Positions 1 through 15,476 of a DNA stretch of 64,000 nt are shown here, piece after piece. The notes under the pieces are model-generated. The model did no database searches. It had not been told where the DNA came from and worked only from the letters and a program-made list of their open reading frames with translations. A program made the position numbers and the translations under genes. Where the stretch lies: NCBI GenBank assembly GCA_902729315.2, contig LR746273.1:1679001-1743000 (forward strand). The letters are read 5' to 3'. Every line of letters starts with the position of its first letter. Positions within the stretch are counted from its first letter, which is position 1. This DNA comes from Spirodela intermedia (Eukaryota; Streptophyta; Magnoliopsida; Alismatales; Araceae).

Positions 1-3632
<3,632 letters not shown>

Positions 3633-3934
3633 ATTGTCCAAAACTTCTTTCTCTGATGCTAATTCCCCTTTTTTTATCCAAGAAAAAAAAAATTAAGCCT
3701 TCTCGTTCATTTCAAAATATTTCATCAGTAAACTGATGGAACATTATAGGCATCTATTCTACGAAAAAACAACATTCAGGTGACATTGATGTTCATTTTC
3801 TACGGAAGAAATTTTGAAAAAGCTACAGGAAAAAAAACTGGCAGGATAATAACAGGTTTTGAAAAATAATTTATGCATACATCTTCAGGAGAAAACAAAA
3901 TTTATAGAATGAAAATAGGAAACAACATACTGAC

Positions 3935-4145
3935 CAGACTTATACTGGCGGATCTGAACGAAGCTATGAGAGAGAGAGAGGGAGAGAAATAGGATAAGGA
4001 TGGCGGACGGGAAACGCCAATGAGGGGGTGGGCGGCAGCCGAAGAGACGAGGAAAGACAGGCTGCTCCGGCGGGGCAAAGACGGTGGATCGGGGCCTGCG
4101 TTTCCTTTCTTTGGTCAGTGACGAGGAGACGAGGAAGAGCTATGC
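3935..4145 (-). other. Probable noncoding leader exon of DPM1
   Basis: A short GC-rich, pyrimidine-rich (minus strand) block stands out from AT-rich surroundings. It ends at a plausible donor (minus strand TCTG|GTCAGT, donor at 3934-3933). A matching acceptor would lie just upstream of the ATG exon near 3654-3659. No convincing reading frame runs through it, so it looks like 5' UTR. Transcript evidence is not available to me. Confidence 0.4.
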
Positions 4146-4244
4146 ACATGGATTTTTACAAATAAGACCTTTAATATTTCACATGCACTACAGTACCTAA
4201 AAACTATTTTTTTATGAATTGTACTTGGGCCCATCAGTCTACAC

Positions 4245-4495
4245 GTGGACGGCCGGGCCGTTGCTGACGTAATTAGTGCCCGTTGTCACCACCCTCAGGC
4301 GCCAAAATGTCTCACCAGTGTGATCGTTCGGGAAGAACTCTTCGGCGCCACGACAATCTCCTCTCTCTCTCAGTCTCATGGTCGGTGGCCAGCAGAAGAC
4401 ATCACCGCCTTCGGTCGTCAGTTCCGTCCGCAGATTCTCGATCTCTGGAGGAGTCGCGCCTTCATCCGCTCAGTGGTGTCGTTTGAGACAATCAG
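4245..4495 (+). other. Probable noncoding leader exon of AMY2
   Basis: GC-rich, CT-rich block on the plus strand that ends in a strong donor (CAG|GTGAGG at 4495/4496). The next exon likely begins after a pyrimidine-rich acceptor at 5534 and carries the AMY2 start codon at 5564. The interval 4146-4244 would then be the shared DPM1/AMY2 promoter. Between 4496 and 5534 I see nothing beyond a few short chance frames. Confidence 0.4.
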
Positions 4496-5563
4496 GTGAG
4501 GAGCCCTGTTTCGATTCTGTTCTATTCCGTCCATCTCTCTCCTCTCCGCTGCAGACTGCTGGACGATGGCGAAGTGTAGGTCAGGATTTTTAGTGTGAAA
4601 GCGATGGTATCTGAGAACCTCTCCCGAGAGACTGGAGTTTGGCCGGCTGGAACTCTTTTGTTTTTTCTTTTTGCCTTTTTTGGAGTAGAAGAAATGAATC
4701 CGATCGAGGACAGCTGGCGGTGGGGGATCAGATCCCTGTGTCTTGTGTGCAGGACGAAGGTGTCGTGGTGAAACGTGATTCTCTTGCGTCTTTCAGCCAT
4801 TATATATGGCCTGGAGGAGGTCGCGAATTTTGGACATAGCTAGAGCTTGCGTGCTTCTCCGACACTAGCTTAAGGTTTCTTTCTCTCTTATTCTCATCTC
4901 CCTCTATTCCATATCCAGTTCTCTTGTGCGTAATCCCTCTTGATATGGCGTCTTACGTCTTGAAACGAACGAAACGACCGCCGCAGCGATTCTTCACGAG
5001 TATTGCAAACCAGATTTTTCTTAAGGAAATTTTATTGTGGTTATACTTATTTATGGAGGGCTTCGTTAAGTTTGAGACTCCTTTGCCCTATGATGGAATT
5101 GGGATGCATCCACACTGGTTTTCCATATTTTTCGTCTCAAGTTATTATTCGGTACTCGTAAAATTGAAGTCTAATCATTAATTTCATTCATGACTGATGA
5201 CGAATTATTTTTTAAACTGTAATATTCAGGCTTGCGGATGGTAAAAACCGCATTGTAGACCATACATTTTCACATCCTCTCTTTTGTCTGCTTTTCATGA
5301 TTCTATTTATTTTCTCATTTCCTTACAGTACGTCATTTAATGCGATAATGACTCAAAGATGATAATAATTAGTATGAAATTAAAGAAACTTGATCTCTAT
5401 CCAAGCGTTAGCATCTCTATCTCTTCCCATTCTGCTACCTTTTTGCATGGCCTTGAGACATAGCAGCTCAGTAGCCGTCTTTATTCACCAATGCAGGGCA
5501 TTTCTTTGTGTTCGGCATTTATATTCGTCTCTAGAGCCATCTGACTCAGTTCCTGTGACCGTC

Positions 5564-8500
5564 ATGGATCACGTAAATGACCTCTCTCTCTCTGTCTCTC
5601 TCTCATCCCATCTCTACGTTGTCTTCTGTCATGTGAATTATCTCTATTTGTAAGAATTCATTTATTTTCCTACTAATTTTTCTCAAATAATTAAATATGC
5701 AGGGCTCGGATGATACTCCACAAGGTAAGGAATATTTACGTCTAGTCTTAGCAGTAGTTCTTTGAAATTTAGAATGCGTTGACAATTTTTGTTTTACCTG
5801 TGACTCTAAAGTATGAGAATATCCGTTTATGTGTTTAGTTCTTTACATATAAGAGATGCAAATCAAGCGAAAAACAGAGCACGAGAGAGAGCATTTGCTC
5901 ACTCAAATACTTTCTCACAATCTAGATTTTTTTTCACAGTGGAAAATATATTACACAATAAGTCATATCTTCTTGTCTTCCCTGCGGCGAACTTGTGCCA
6001 GGAAAGTTTTATAGGTACGGAAAGAAATACTACCCCTTCAAGAACAGAGAAAATATTCCATTCTTGGTTGGATAGATCCATCATTACCACGTATGAAGAT
6101 AGGGCATTACTGAAGAATGAAGATAGGGCTATCATAAAAGATGAGAATAATGGAGAATGAAGAGCGGTTGAAAATAAAAGGCACTGGAAACTATGAAACA
6201 TGTAAATGTCTTCAAAGAATACAGTTATTCTTTACTGCCAAGTTTGATGAAATCTTTCATTAAGAAATCATATCTTCAGAATTCAAGTCTGTATCAAGGA
6301 ATACGAATACCCTTTCACTGTCCAGGTTCATCAAATCTTGATCAACAGTCTTTCATATATACAAATATGAAATAAGTATCAAGATGGGTGTCAGTTGTCA
6401 CCCGTCCTCAAAAGGAAGACCACAAATGTGGGTTAAGAAAAGTATGGAAGAAAAGTAAATTTTCGACTAATTACTTTGAAATTATTTTAACATCCTCAAA
6501 ATTTAAAAAAATTCAATTTTTCTTTTAATGACAGGTTGAAAACTGGAAATTTCAGATTTATTCATTTCTGTCAATATTCACCCCTTAATCATGACAATGG
6601 AAACATGTACCTATAGACCTAAAATTTTGTTTTAGTCAGAAAACTAACTTTAACAGGATGAAAGTCTTGAAATGTATCCATTTTCTCGTTGCTCTCTTCC
6701 ATAACCAATTGAATTCATTTATTTTTCCAGATAATTCGCATTTTTTACACTGTACTCAATTTAGAATGAGAATGTGTTATTTTCTAGTATGAGTTTCCCA
6801 AACAAAAGGATCTGCTTGTCTTCGTAGTCCGAGAGTTCTTGTACAATACCTCTCTGCGTAATATAAAGCTTCCACGGATTGTATGTTTTCTGAATTAAGC
6901 ATTATGTGTGGTGTAAGTCCTACCGCGACGTTCTTCTGCGCTCTTGATAGGCGGTGATCTTCATTATTTTACGCAGCCTAGGCCAGAGTTCGCAGTAATA
7001 TGGAGGTAAGAACCATATCGATCACCAAGAGGCCCCTTAGCAGCTGAAGGACCTATTCAAAGACGATCAGACAGTAGTGTAGAGACTTTGCACAATCTCG
7101 AACTGAATATTGTGCCACTGTGCACCTAAATGATAGAAGAGCAAAAAACGTCTATTTTTGTTGAAATTGATCAGTAATTAAAGAATAAAATTCAATATAA
7201 TCATATGTTCATGTCATGTCTCTGCATAATTTTGTAGAAAATGTCGCGACAGTAAGCAAGAAATGAAGCATTTTCACTAAGGTTTTCATACTAATAAATT
7301 TTAATTTTTTTAAATTGTATTTAGAAAATATTCTTGATGGTTGTTTTATTTTAGTTTCACACGTGTTTGTCACACGATTTTTGGTTTTTCTATTTCACGG
7401 TAGATGGAGTAATTCGAAGGGGAAGAGAAATACTTTTCCAGGTAATTCAATTGTGACCGGTACATTACATAAACTTTTCCATTTTTGTGTTTGTTCCTAA
7501 TCTTAGGAAATATCATCTCACCACAAAAAAAAAAGTTATTTTACCAGTTTAGTCAGTTGAGAATGTGTCGTGCGGATTTTAGTTTCTATTGTAGCGTAAG
7601 CTAGATCTTGTAGTGTATGCTCCCTATTTCTTTTGATAAATACAAATTTCTATCTTACAGATCTATACATGTTACAGACCAATAAATTCATGTGAGGAGA
7701 AATACGAAAATTCGAGTCCCAAAAAACCATTTAGATAGCTCAAAGTCTGATTTAATCGACTTATTCGGACTTGTTACTGGGAAATATCTATGGATCACTA
7801 TATTTTATCTCATGAAATTTCACATAAGATATAATACAAGGAAAAAATTTGTGAGATTTCAATGGATATATCAAGAGAAAGTGCGTGGACGACACATGTA
7901 GGGTTTTTGATCCTCGACTCTTTGATCATAAAGTGTCAGTTTTAAGTATTATGGCCGATAACTTAGGGACAAATTAAGCCCAATTAAATGCACGACTCAA
8001 AATCAGATGCTTTCCATGTTGTCTGATAATTTTCTTATCTGTGATTTTGTCTTAGCTAAAAATTTTCAAAAGCACAAAAGGATTGGCATCTGTTCAGATT
8101 CCCTGCTTTATCAAATTGTTCAATCCCATTGTTGAATGTTTTAATCACATTCTTGTATCTTGCACTTTTCTTTTATTTTACAAGAAGAGGTGAACCCGTG
8201 AATCTGTTGTGTCGGATTAAACTAATATCATTCCATCAGGCATTCAATTGGGAATCCCATAAACATGATTGGTGGACTAATTTAGAAGCGAAGGTACCGG
8301 ACCTTGAAAAATCTGGTTTTACTTCAATCTGGTTGCCTCCTGCAACTCAATCGTTATCACCTGAAGGTTTGCAGATTTCTAACTGCTATGCCATCTAGCT
8401 TTCTTATTCAAATTTCCTTTTTCCATTGTGTTTTAGTAGGTTGATTGTACTTCTTTTAATATTTTTTTGAAGGTTACCTACCCCAGAATCTCTACTCCCT

Positions 8501-11395
8501 TGACTCTTCGTATGGATCTGAGAACCTTTTAAGGACTCTAGTACAGAAACTGCATCACCACAACATCAGAGCAATGGCAGACATAGTCATTAATCACCGT
8601 GTTGGGACAACGAAAGGAAAAGGTGGGGCATACAACCGCTATGATGGAATACCATTAGCGTGGGATGAACACGCAGTCACATCTTGTTCTGGCGGACTTG
8701 TAAGTTCTACTGCTAAGATTTATTTGCTTAAAATGTCGAATTCGAGCTCTTTTCTAGGTTCTAATGCATCAAATTCAGTCTTATGGTAAAATGTGCCAGA
8801 CTTCTCAACCTTATCTCTTCAACATGAATCTATATTAGTGACGATAATCCGAAATTTTCTTTGTGCTGCATCTTATGAAATGTTCTTCAATACTCAATAT
8901 AAGTCAAAGCATATTCATGAGAATCTATATTTTTAACCATTAAATCAGCTCTCAGAACAATAAATTAATGCACAAAAAGCTTTTTAGGCCATTGTGTTTG
9001 GCATAAATGAGGTTATTCTAAGTAACCTGGCGGTGCCTTGATGTGACCCAGGATTTTTTTTCCTCTAGCTGTAGCGATGGAAATTATGTATTATTGGAAT
9101 TATTTATATGTTTAAACGGTGCAAAATTTTCCATGTCGATACTTACGGTAAGAAAATTGTCTCGATATTCAGTTTATTTTATTAACAGCATAAAAAATTG
9201 ACAGGGTTACTACAAATAATAAGAAATTATATGTGAGATCTTCACCAACACATTTGATTCACATTGCAGGTGTCCTCAATTTGTGTGAGATTTGGATATA
9301 TCTTATGAGCATAAGTAAATAATATCATCTCTAAAAGGGTTATTATTTTTAATGTAGAATTATACATTTAAACTTCATGTATCTTTTTTCATTAAAAGTG
9401 TTGTGGGCATCAAAATTATCCATAACCCTTTCAGATAAAATGGACATGTTAGGCCTCAAGTTCTGTCTTAGAACTCCCTGATGCTTTCACTCATCATATA
9501 AAGCCATGCAAAAAAGAAAAAAAGAAAAAAAAAAAGACCAGTCCTACAACATGAATTCCATTTGATGATTTTGTATCAGTAATAAATATGAATATATAAA
9601 GATTTAGCAAGGACCATGACAGAATATGCACAGCACTGCTAACACGTTTTCTAACTCCTATCAGCCGTTTCACGTGCAGGGGAGCCGAAGCACTGGTGAC
9701 AATTTTGACGGTGTTCCGAACATAGACCACAGCCAAGATTTTGTACGGACAGATATCATTGAATGGCTAAGATGGCTTCGTAAGAACATTGGATTCGATG
9801 ATTTTCGTTTCGATTTTGCAAAAGGGTATGCAATAAAGATATTTACCTCTTTAATTATATATATTTTTTCTTTAGGGAAGCTCGTTCAGACTTTCTTATT
9901 CTATACTGTGTAGATATTCTCCCAAGTTCGTGAAAGAATACGTAGAACATTCAAAGCCGATTTTTTCAGTTGGAGAGTACTGGGATAGCTGCAACTACAG
10001 CCAATCTAGCCATAGCTTGGACTGCGATCAAGGTACTTGAAACTCCCATCAGTCATGCTCTCCTTTTTGGTTTTATCAGTAAACTGAAATTATATCGGGA
10101 GGGAAACTGAAACACCTGAGAAGGAACTTCTTATTCGGCATTAAAAAAAAAAAAAACCTTTATAAAAGCATTCTTTTGTTTTAATCACATTTTTTGATTA
10201 ACATAAATAGGCGATTATACTACAGAAATCGCATATTTTTTACCACATATTTAGCAGGTGCTTTTTAAAATGTGGAGACTAGGCTCTTATTTTTTTACAG
10301 CACCTGGTCTTATTTTTCATTAAAGGTTCATAGAGATGAACTGCACATCGCCTTTATTTCAGCCTACAATATAAATTAGTATTTATTCATTGGTTTTTGT
10401 TCCCTTATGTTTGTCTATTTCTTTAGAAAAACTAGGAACTTATGTCGATATTACCCTAAAATCTTCTTGGCAGCAAATTTTTTTTGGATGTAGCAGAGAC
10501 GAAAATCCCATAAACATAATGATCAAGTGCTGGTCGGATGGACAGCAGAGGACTACCTATCATTAAACATTGCTCAAAATATTCAATCCATCGATGTTTC
10601 GTTCTTGTAAAATTCCTTGGGCGCTATGTTTTTCTCTTTTTAAATTTACTTACGATTAAATTAATTTTTCATAGACACCCATAGACAGAGAATTATCAAC
10701 TGGATAGACAAGACAGGAGGACTCTGCACAGCATTTGATTTCACAACCAAAGGAGTTCTTCAGGTATCACCCCTACCTGTGCCTTTCCTTCTAACCCTGA
10801 AGAACCGATACCCCCCCCCCCCCCCTCCCTACCGGTGAGCACTCCTTCCCAATACAGGAAGCTGTGAGAGGCGAGTTGTGGCGCCTGCGCGATTCTCAGG
10901 GAAAGCCTCCAGGCGTGATGGGGTGGTGGCCTTCAAGAGCTGTGACCTTCATAGAGAACCACGACACCGGATCAACACAGGTGGGCCCCTTTTTCAGCAT
11001 GATCCTGAATGGGAGCTGTTGGATTTTTTTTTTCCTTTTATATTCGAACCAGTAATAATTATAAAAATGATATCTGTTTCAGATATTGTCTTTCTTTATG
11101 TAAATATGAGAATTAGCTAATATCATATTGAAAATATTTTTTATTTTTTCAGAGTCATTGGCCATTCCCTTCCAGCCATGTCATGGAGGTGTGTATTTTT
11201 GTGAATACGGCCACATATTTTTGTGATTATATACGCTGATTATTATTGATTGAATATCCTAAAAATTATGATATCTACAGGGGTATGCTTACATTCTAAC
11301 TCATCCGGGGATACCCACCATCTTCTACGACCATTTCTATGACTGGGGAGATTCCCTCCATGACCAGCTCGTGAAGCTGGTATCCTCACTCTCTC

Positions 11396-11426
<31 letters not shown>

Positions 11427-11765
11427 TTAATTATTATTATTATTATTATTATTATATTTTATTTTATATCATCCACAATAACATACAGTTGACAGGAATA
11501 TAATAATAAAATATTTTCGATGGTAATTATGCTTTTTTGAAAGGGGGGTGGTTTTTTTGTGATCCTCGTCCAGGTAGACATCCGAAGAAGTCAAGGCATC
11601 CACAGCCGTTCGATGATCAAAATCTTGGAGGCCCAGCCGAACCTCTACTCGGCGATAATCGACGAGAAGGTGTGCATGAAGATCGGGGACGGCTCTTGGT
11701 CTCCGAGCGGCAGCGAGTGGACTCTAGCCACCAGCGGCCACAGGTACGCCGTGTGGCACAAGTAA
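5564..11765 (+). CDS. AMY2: Cytosolic alpha-amylase, AMY2 type (GH13)
   Basis: Hydrolyses internal alpha-1,4 bonds of starch-type glucans. The product resembles plant AMY2 and lacks both a signal peptide and the long N-terminus of plastidial AMY3. Twelve coding exons join in phase: 5564-5572, 5703-5724, 7404-7441, 8240-8366, 8473-8699, 9680-9825, 9914-10032, 10675-10763, 10858-10980, 11153-11188, 11281-11379 and 11574-11765. They encode 408 aa, close to the roughly 413 aa of Arabidopsis AMY2. GH13 residues are present: nucleophile D186 in FRFDFAKG, acid/base E211 in VGEYWDS, and transition-state stabiliser D295 in [23 protein letters not shown] is conserved region I. The first two exons are tiny (9 and 22 nt) and are the least certain part. 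They are supported because phases match and the resulting N-terminus has the usual short acidic leader before [15 protein letters not shown]1 lies head-to-head upstream. Confidence 0.93.
10811..10825 (+). repeat. Poly-C run in AMY2 intron 8
   Basis: Fifteen consecutive C residues followed by TCCCT, lying about 30 bp before the acceptor of exon 9. Such homopolymers vary in length and are error-prone in assembly. Confidence 0.9.
11397..11457 (+). repeat. (TTTA)n/(TTA)n microsatellite in AMY2 intron 11
   Basis: A run of TTTA units passes directly into a run of TTA units, just downstream of the exon 11 donor. It lies inside the last AMY2 intron. Confidence 0.9.
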
Positions 11766-12013
11766 ATGGGCCATCCGGGCTGTTATGGGCCGGCCCAAGT
11801 ATGTTTTTAAGAATGTGATATATAATTATGATTGTATTATTCTGAATGCCTCTGACGTACTGGGCATCACTGTTCGAATATACGAGCGTATACTATTTCT
11901 CATTAAATTTATGCATTTTTTGGATCAAATGCATTATGACGGCAGTCAACGCATATGTCTACACATTCAAATGGAGTCGCTCACCCGCTTGTTCCAATTT
12001 AATGCTCCGCCTT

Positions 12014-12029
12014 TCTCTCTCTACTCTCT

Positions 12030-12071
<42 letters not shown>
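12014..12071 (+). repeat. (CT)n microsatellite
   Basis: Mostly uninterrupted CT dinucleotides with two early CTA breaks. First of three CT tracts in the AMY2-cpSRP43 intergenic block. Confidence 0.95.
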
Positions 12072-12074
<3 letters not shown>

Positions 12075-12836
12075 ACAGCGAGGCCCCTTCAGGGAGATTA
12101 AAAGCGGGGTGGGGAGAGGCCCCCTTCTGCGCATAATGATCGGAGTTCCAGTGACGTCTCCGCCGTCCGGCAGCTTCTCCCTCATCTGCCGCCGCCGTGC
12201 CGCTTCTCCCCCAGATACGAGAAAAGGGCAGGTCTCGGCCGTACGGCACCGCCGCAGAGGAGGAGGAGGAGGTCTCCGGCGAGGTGGCGGTGGTGCAGGT
12301 TCTAATCATTCGTTGTAGGAGAAGCCCGAGTAGTCAGTCACCGAGAAGGGGGACGAGTCAGCAGCTCCGGTCGTCGCCGCAGTAAATGGTGGCGGGTTGG
12401 CTCGGCTTCCCCGCCGCGGTTGTTCGAGTGGAGTAATTGCTTGCGGATCGCAGTCGATTCGAGGAGCAGGACGATTGGTCCTTCCTCTTCCCCTCGCATT
12501 CAATGCACCCTCGCCCTACAAAGGGAACAATCCCATGCCGATCCTCTCCCGCTCTCTCTTTTTCTCTCTCTAGCTGTCCATCTCTGACCCTCTCGGTTTT
12601 TCAGCGCTATAAATCTGTGTGGGAGGGAGGAGAGAGTGGGACGACGGGAAACTTCGTCGGAGAGAGGGAGGGAGCTTGAGAAGGCGTCTTCGGGGACGAC
12701 GGGGGAGAGGGAGAGGAGGGGGCGGGCTTTGAGTTGTGGCATGTTCGGAGGTGTAGCAGTCATCTGGGCTTCTCCAAGAGTTTCTCACAGAGGGTCGTTG
12801 GCATTCTGTCCACCTCCATGCTCCAGCAATCACGTT

Positions 12837-12840
<4 letters not shown>

Positions 12841-12883
<43 letters not shown>
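12841..12883 (+). repeat. (CT)21 microsatellite
   Basis: Pure CT dinucleotide run in the GC-rich intergenic block. Confidence 0.95.
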
Positions 12884-12886
<3 letters not shown>

Positions 12887-13074
12887 ATCTCCCTCGTTGC
12901 ATGCCTCCGGTGGAGAGAGAGGAGAGAAGTTGGCGTCTTGAAGGCTCCCAGGAGTGGGGGACATGGAGGTGGGCATCCTGCCAATCGAGCTCTGTCGGCT
13001 TCTCTTTGTGAAGCCCATGTGACCATCAGCCATGTTGATCCTCTCCTTCCCAGGTAACCCATCGAAGCTCCCTA

Positions 13075-13078
<4 letters not shown>

Positions 13079-13110
<32 letters not shown>
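13079..13110 (+). repeat. (CT)16 microsatellite
   Basis: Pure CT run, about 200 bp from the previous one and in the same strand orientation. Confidence 0.95.
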
Positions 13111-13113
<3 letters not shown>

Positions 13114-14225
13114 GGTTCGAAGCAGTACAGTAGTTCATCCCAACTCTATTCCCGCGACAGCCTCCCTCTGCGCACTCTCCCCTTCATGCTTTCTTTTCAC
13201 TCCACGTAAATCATAATCAGCCTGAACTCCGAGGAAATCTGCGCCTGCTCTTCCCTCGCAGGTTTTACAGTTTTCTCTCTCTAATCGGGTTTGAGTCCCT
13301 TGTCCTTCGTCTCTCCTGCGTGAACGCCCGTTTCTCTCGCCATTCAATGGGGGCGCAGCGCAGGAGGATCTCCGGTGATCGCCGCCTTCGCTCACCGAAC
13401 GGAAACCTCCACCTCTTCTTTCCAACCCGGCCGGCTCTGTCCCGCAGGAGGATCATCCCCCACACTTCGAGTTCGACGGCATTTATGGAATGCCCTCCCC
13501 CTTAAACACCCCCAGCCTGCCCATTGCTGCTCCCTAGGGTTAGCGTTTTCATCAGAACCAGGTTCTCTGACAGACGGGAAAAGGAAGAAGAAGATGATGA
13601 TGACGATGATGGAACGGCATGTCGGGTCACTGAATCTTTCAACTATTGCGGCCTCCCCGATACCCTAAACCCACCCTGCCCTCAATGAAGGAGCTCTCCG
13701 GTCGCCAGCTTTCCCTCAGATAATATATAAATTAAGAAATAAAATAATTCCATATTATTGAATTAATTGTTAATAAAATTACTAATTAAATATTCAAAAC
13801 CTTAGAGACTGATGTCTAGGGAACTCAGAAGGCGACAATATTTGGGCTTTTTTGGGCCTACCAGAGCTCGAGCCCGGCCCATTGACATCTGAAGCCCTCT
13901 GGTTATTATATTTATTTTTTAATTCCCCGAAGCCGTTTCAATTACCGATAAATTCGTAGTTCTTTTTTTTCTGTTTCTCGGTGTAAATTAGTTATATTTA
14001 ACGTTTAATCTAATGTGAGAAATATTATTAGCCCCACAAATATAGCTAATAGGAAAATAGGATTTTATAAATCATTCAATTTATTTACGGAGCGGTTAGA
14101 ATGGAAAATATCTGGCCACGTCGCAAGCTGGAGATCAGTCGCACGGTAACTACCAAACGACCCGGGAATTTTAGGGGAAAAAAGGCCTCAACAATATTTC
14201 ATTGTTACGTGGAGCCACGGCGGGG

Positions 14226-15476
14226 TCAGCCCAGCGGAGCGCCGGCCGCCTGCTTGTCGCCGCTGCCGCCGGCGGCGGCGGCGCCGCCCTCCTGCTGCTT
14301 CCTCTCGAATTCCTGAATGAGCACAGGGTCGACGTTCTGCACCGGCTCCCAGGTCGCCTCCTTGATGTCGACCCACTTCACTAGGTACTCCACCTTCCCC
14401 TCTTCCGCCCCTTCTACGGCGCCGGCCGCACGCCTCACTCCGACCACCGCCTCCGCCACGCCGTACTCCAGGCCGGCCTCGTAGTCGGAGATCAGGTCCT
14501 CTGCCACCCACTTCGCGCGGATCCACTCCCGATCGCCGCCGTCCTTCCACTGGACGAGGAACTCCTTCCTCTCGCCGTCGCCTCTGGCCTCCAGCACCTG
14601 CTCTACCTCCGCGAACTCGTACACCGCTGCCTCCAGTTCCCTAATCACCGCCTCCAGCGCCAGCCTCCGCGTGAACGTCGCCGGATTCGCCTTGGGAGTC
14701 GCCGCCAGCACCTCCCTCGCCAAATCCATCGCCGTCCTCCCCCGGTCATCTCCGGCCTCGGGATCCGCTCCGAGCTCGAGCAGCGCCTTCACGGCGGCCG
14801 GCCGCGCGTAGCCCGCCGCCATGTGCAGTGGCGTCAGGCCGCCGCCGGAGCGCTCTCGGCGGTCGACGTCGGCGCCGGCGCCGGCGAGGAGGCGGATGCA
14901 GGCCTCCGATCCGAGCCCCGCCACGAAGTGCAGGGCGGCGCGGCCGTCGGAGTCGAGCGCGTCGGGGTCGCGAGCGGTGGCGGGATCGGAGAGCAGGGCG
15001 GAGAGGGCGGCGTCGTCGGCCTTCTTGGCGGCGGTCCACCAGGGAGTTTCGTACTCGGCAACGACGTCAGCGGCGATACCGGCGGCAGGGACCCAGGAAG
15101 GCGCGTGGCCGTCCTTCCACTCGATCAGGAACTCCGTGGTGACGATATTTCCCTCCTCGTCGTCGGCTGCCGGCACGGATCTGCTCCCGATGATCTTGTT
15201 CACCTCGCCGAATGCCTCATCGTCCTCGGAGGCCCCGTCATCTTCCGCTACGGCTCCGTCCGGAGCCGGGAACTGCGCGGGATATTGGTCCTGGAAGGCG
15301 GAATAGCACCGGAAACATGGAGCTCGGAGACGTAGTGGGCGAACTGCGGCGGCGGCGGCGGCGGAGGAGGATGCGGCGTATTTGTGAGAAGGGGGCAAGG
15401 AAGAGGAGGAGGAGGAGGGGGGGGAGGTCAAGAGCGGGGGGCGGGAGAGCGAGGGATTCGCGAGTAGTGCCTCCAT
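14226..15476 (-). CDS. CAO: Chloroplast signal recognition particle 43 kDa protein (cpSRP43)
   Basis: Stromal chaperone that binds light-harvesting chlorophyll-binding proteins after import and, with cpSRP54, delivers them to the Alb3 insertase of the thylakoid. Single exon, 416 aa. A Ser/Ala-rich chloroplast transit peptide covers about residues 1-65. Chromodomain 1 is about 90-142 ([17 protein letters not shown]). Four ankyrin-type repeats follow (about 145-283, with [12 protein letters not shown] and [16 protein letters not shown]). Chromodomain 2 is about 288-333 ([16 protein letters not shown]) and chromodomain 3 about 340-392 ([18 protein letters not shown]). That architecture is unique to cpSRP43. 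I chose the ATG that directly precedes a typical transit peptide. The frame stays open upstream with another ATG 36 codons earlier, so a longer N-terminus cannot be excluded. Codon use is extremely GC-rich. It diverges from FtsH2/8 across 465 bp. Confidence 0.96.
   Translation of the reverse strand: MEALLANPSLSRPPLLTSPPSSSSSSLPPSHKYAASSSAAAAAAVRPLRLRAPCFRCYSAFQDQYPAQFPAPDGAVAEDDGASEDDEAFGEVNKIIGSRSVPAADDEEGNIVTTEFLIEWKDGHAPSWVPAAGIAADVVAEYETPWWTAAKKADDAALSALLSDPATARDPDALDSDGRAALHFVAGLGSEACIRLLAGAGADVDRRERSGGGLTPLHMAAGYARPAAVKALLELGADPEAGDDRGRTAMDLAREVLAATPKANPATFTRRLALEAVIRELEAAVYEFAEVEQVLEARGDGERKEFLVQWKDGGDREWIRAKWVAEDLISDYEAGLEYGVAEAVVGVRRAAGAVEGAEEGKVEYLVKWVDIKEATWEPVQNVDPVLIQEFERKQQEGGAAAAGGSGDKQAAGAPLG

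Larger units (their letters stand above)
11766..14225. other. Intergenic region between AMY2 and cpSRP43, no supported gene
   Basis: The interval contains the AMY2 3' end, a GC- and pyrimidine-rich block (about 11990-13680) with three CT microsatellites, and an AT-rich tail (13720-14190). Short open frames occur on both strands, but they are low-complexity (Ser/Leu or Arg/Glu runs read from CT repeats or GC-rich sequence) and I recognise no domain. The composition resembles leader or first-exon sequence, so a noncoding or poorly conserved transcript is possible. GGCCCA-type motifs occur near 13850-13880. Confidence 0.6.

Noticed and set aside
4924-5181. 85-codon plus-strand frame (ATG at 4945)
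   Set aside because: Considered as a first exon of AMY2. No good donor in phase, and the ATG at 5564 with its micro-exon neighbour fits better.
5813-6160. 115-codon frame with a repeated GAAGATAGGGC(A/T) segment
   Set aside because: Lies inside AMY2 intron 2, has no recognisable domain, and the repeat is only two short units.
11959-13138. Several 60-107-codon frames in both directions
   Set aside because: Mostly (Ser-Leu)n or (Arg-Glu)n read through CT/GA microsatellites, or Arg/Pro-rich GC shadows. Some start with non-ATG codons.
14823-15335. Plus-strand frames of 160-170 codons opposite cpSRP43
   Set aside because: Arg/Gly/Ala-rich shadows of a GC-rich gene. The minus-strand frame has clear chromodomains and ankyrin repeats.
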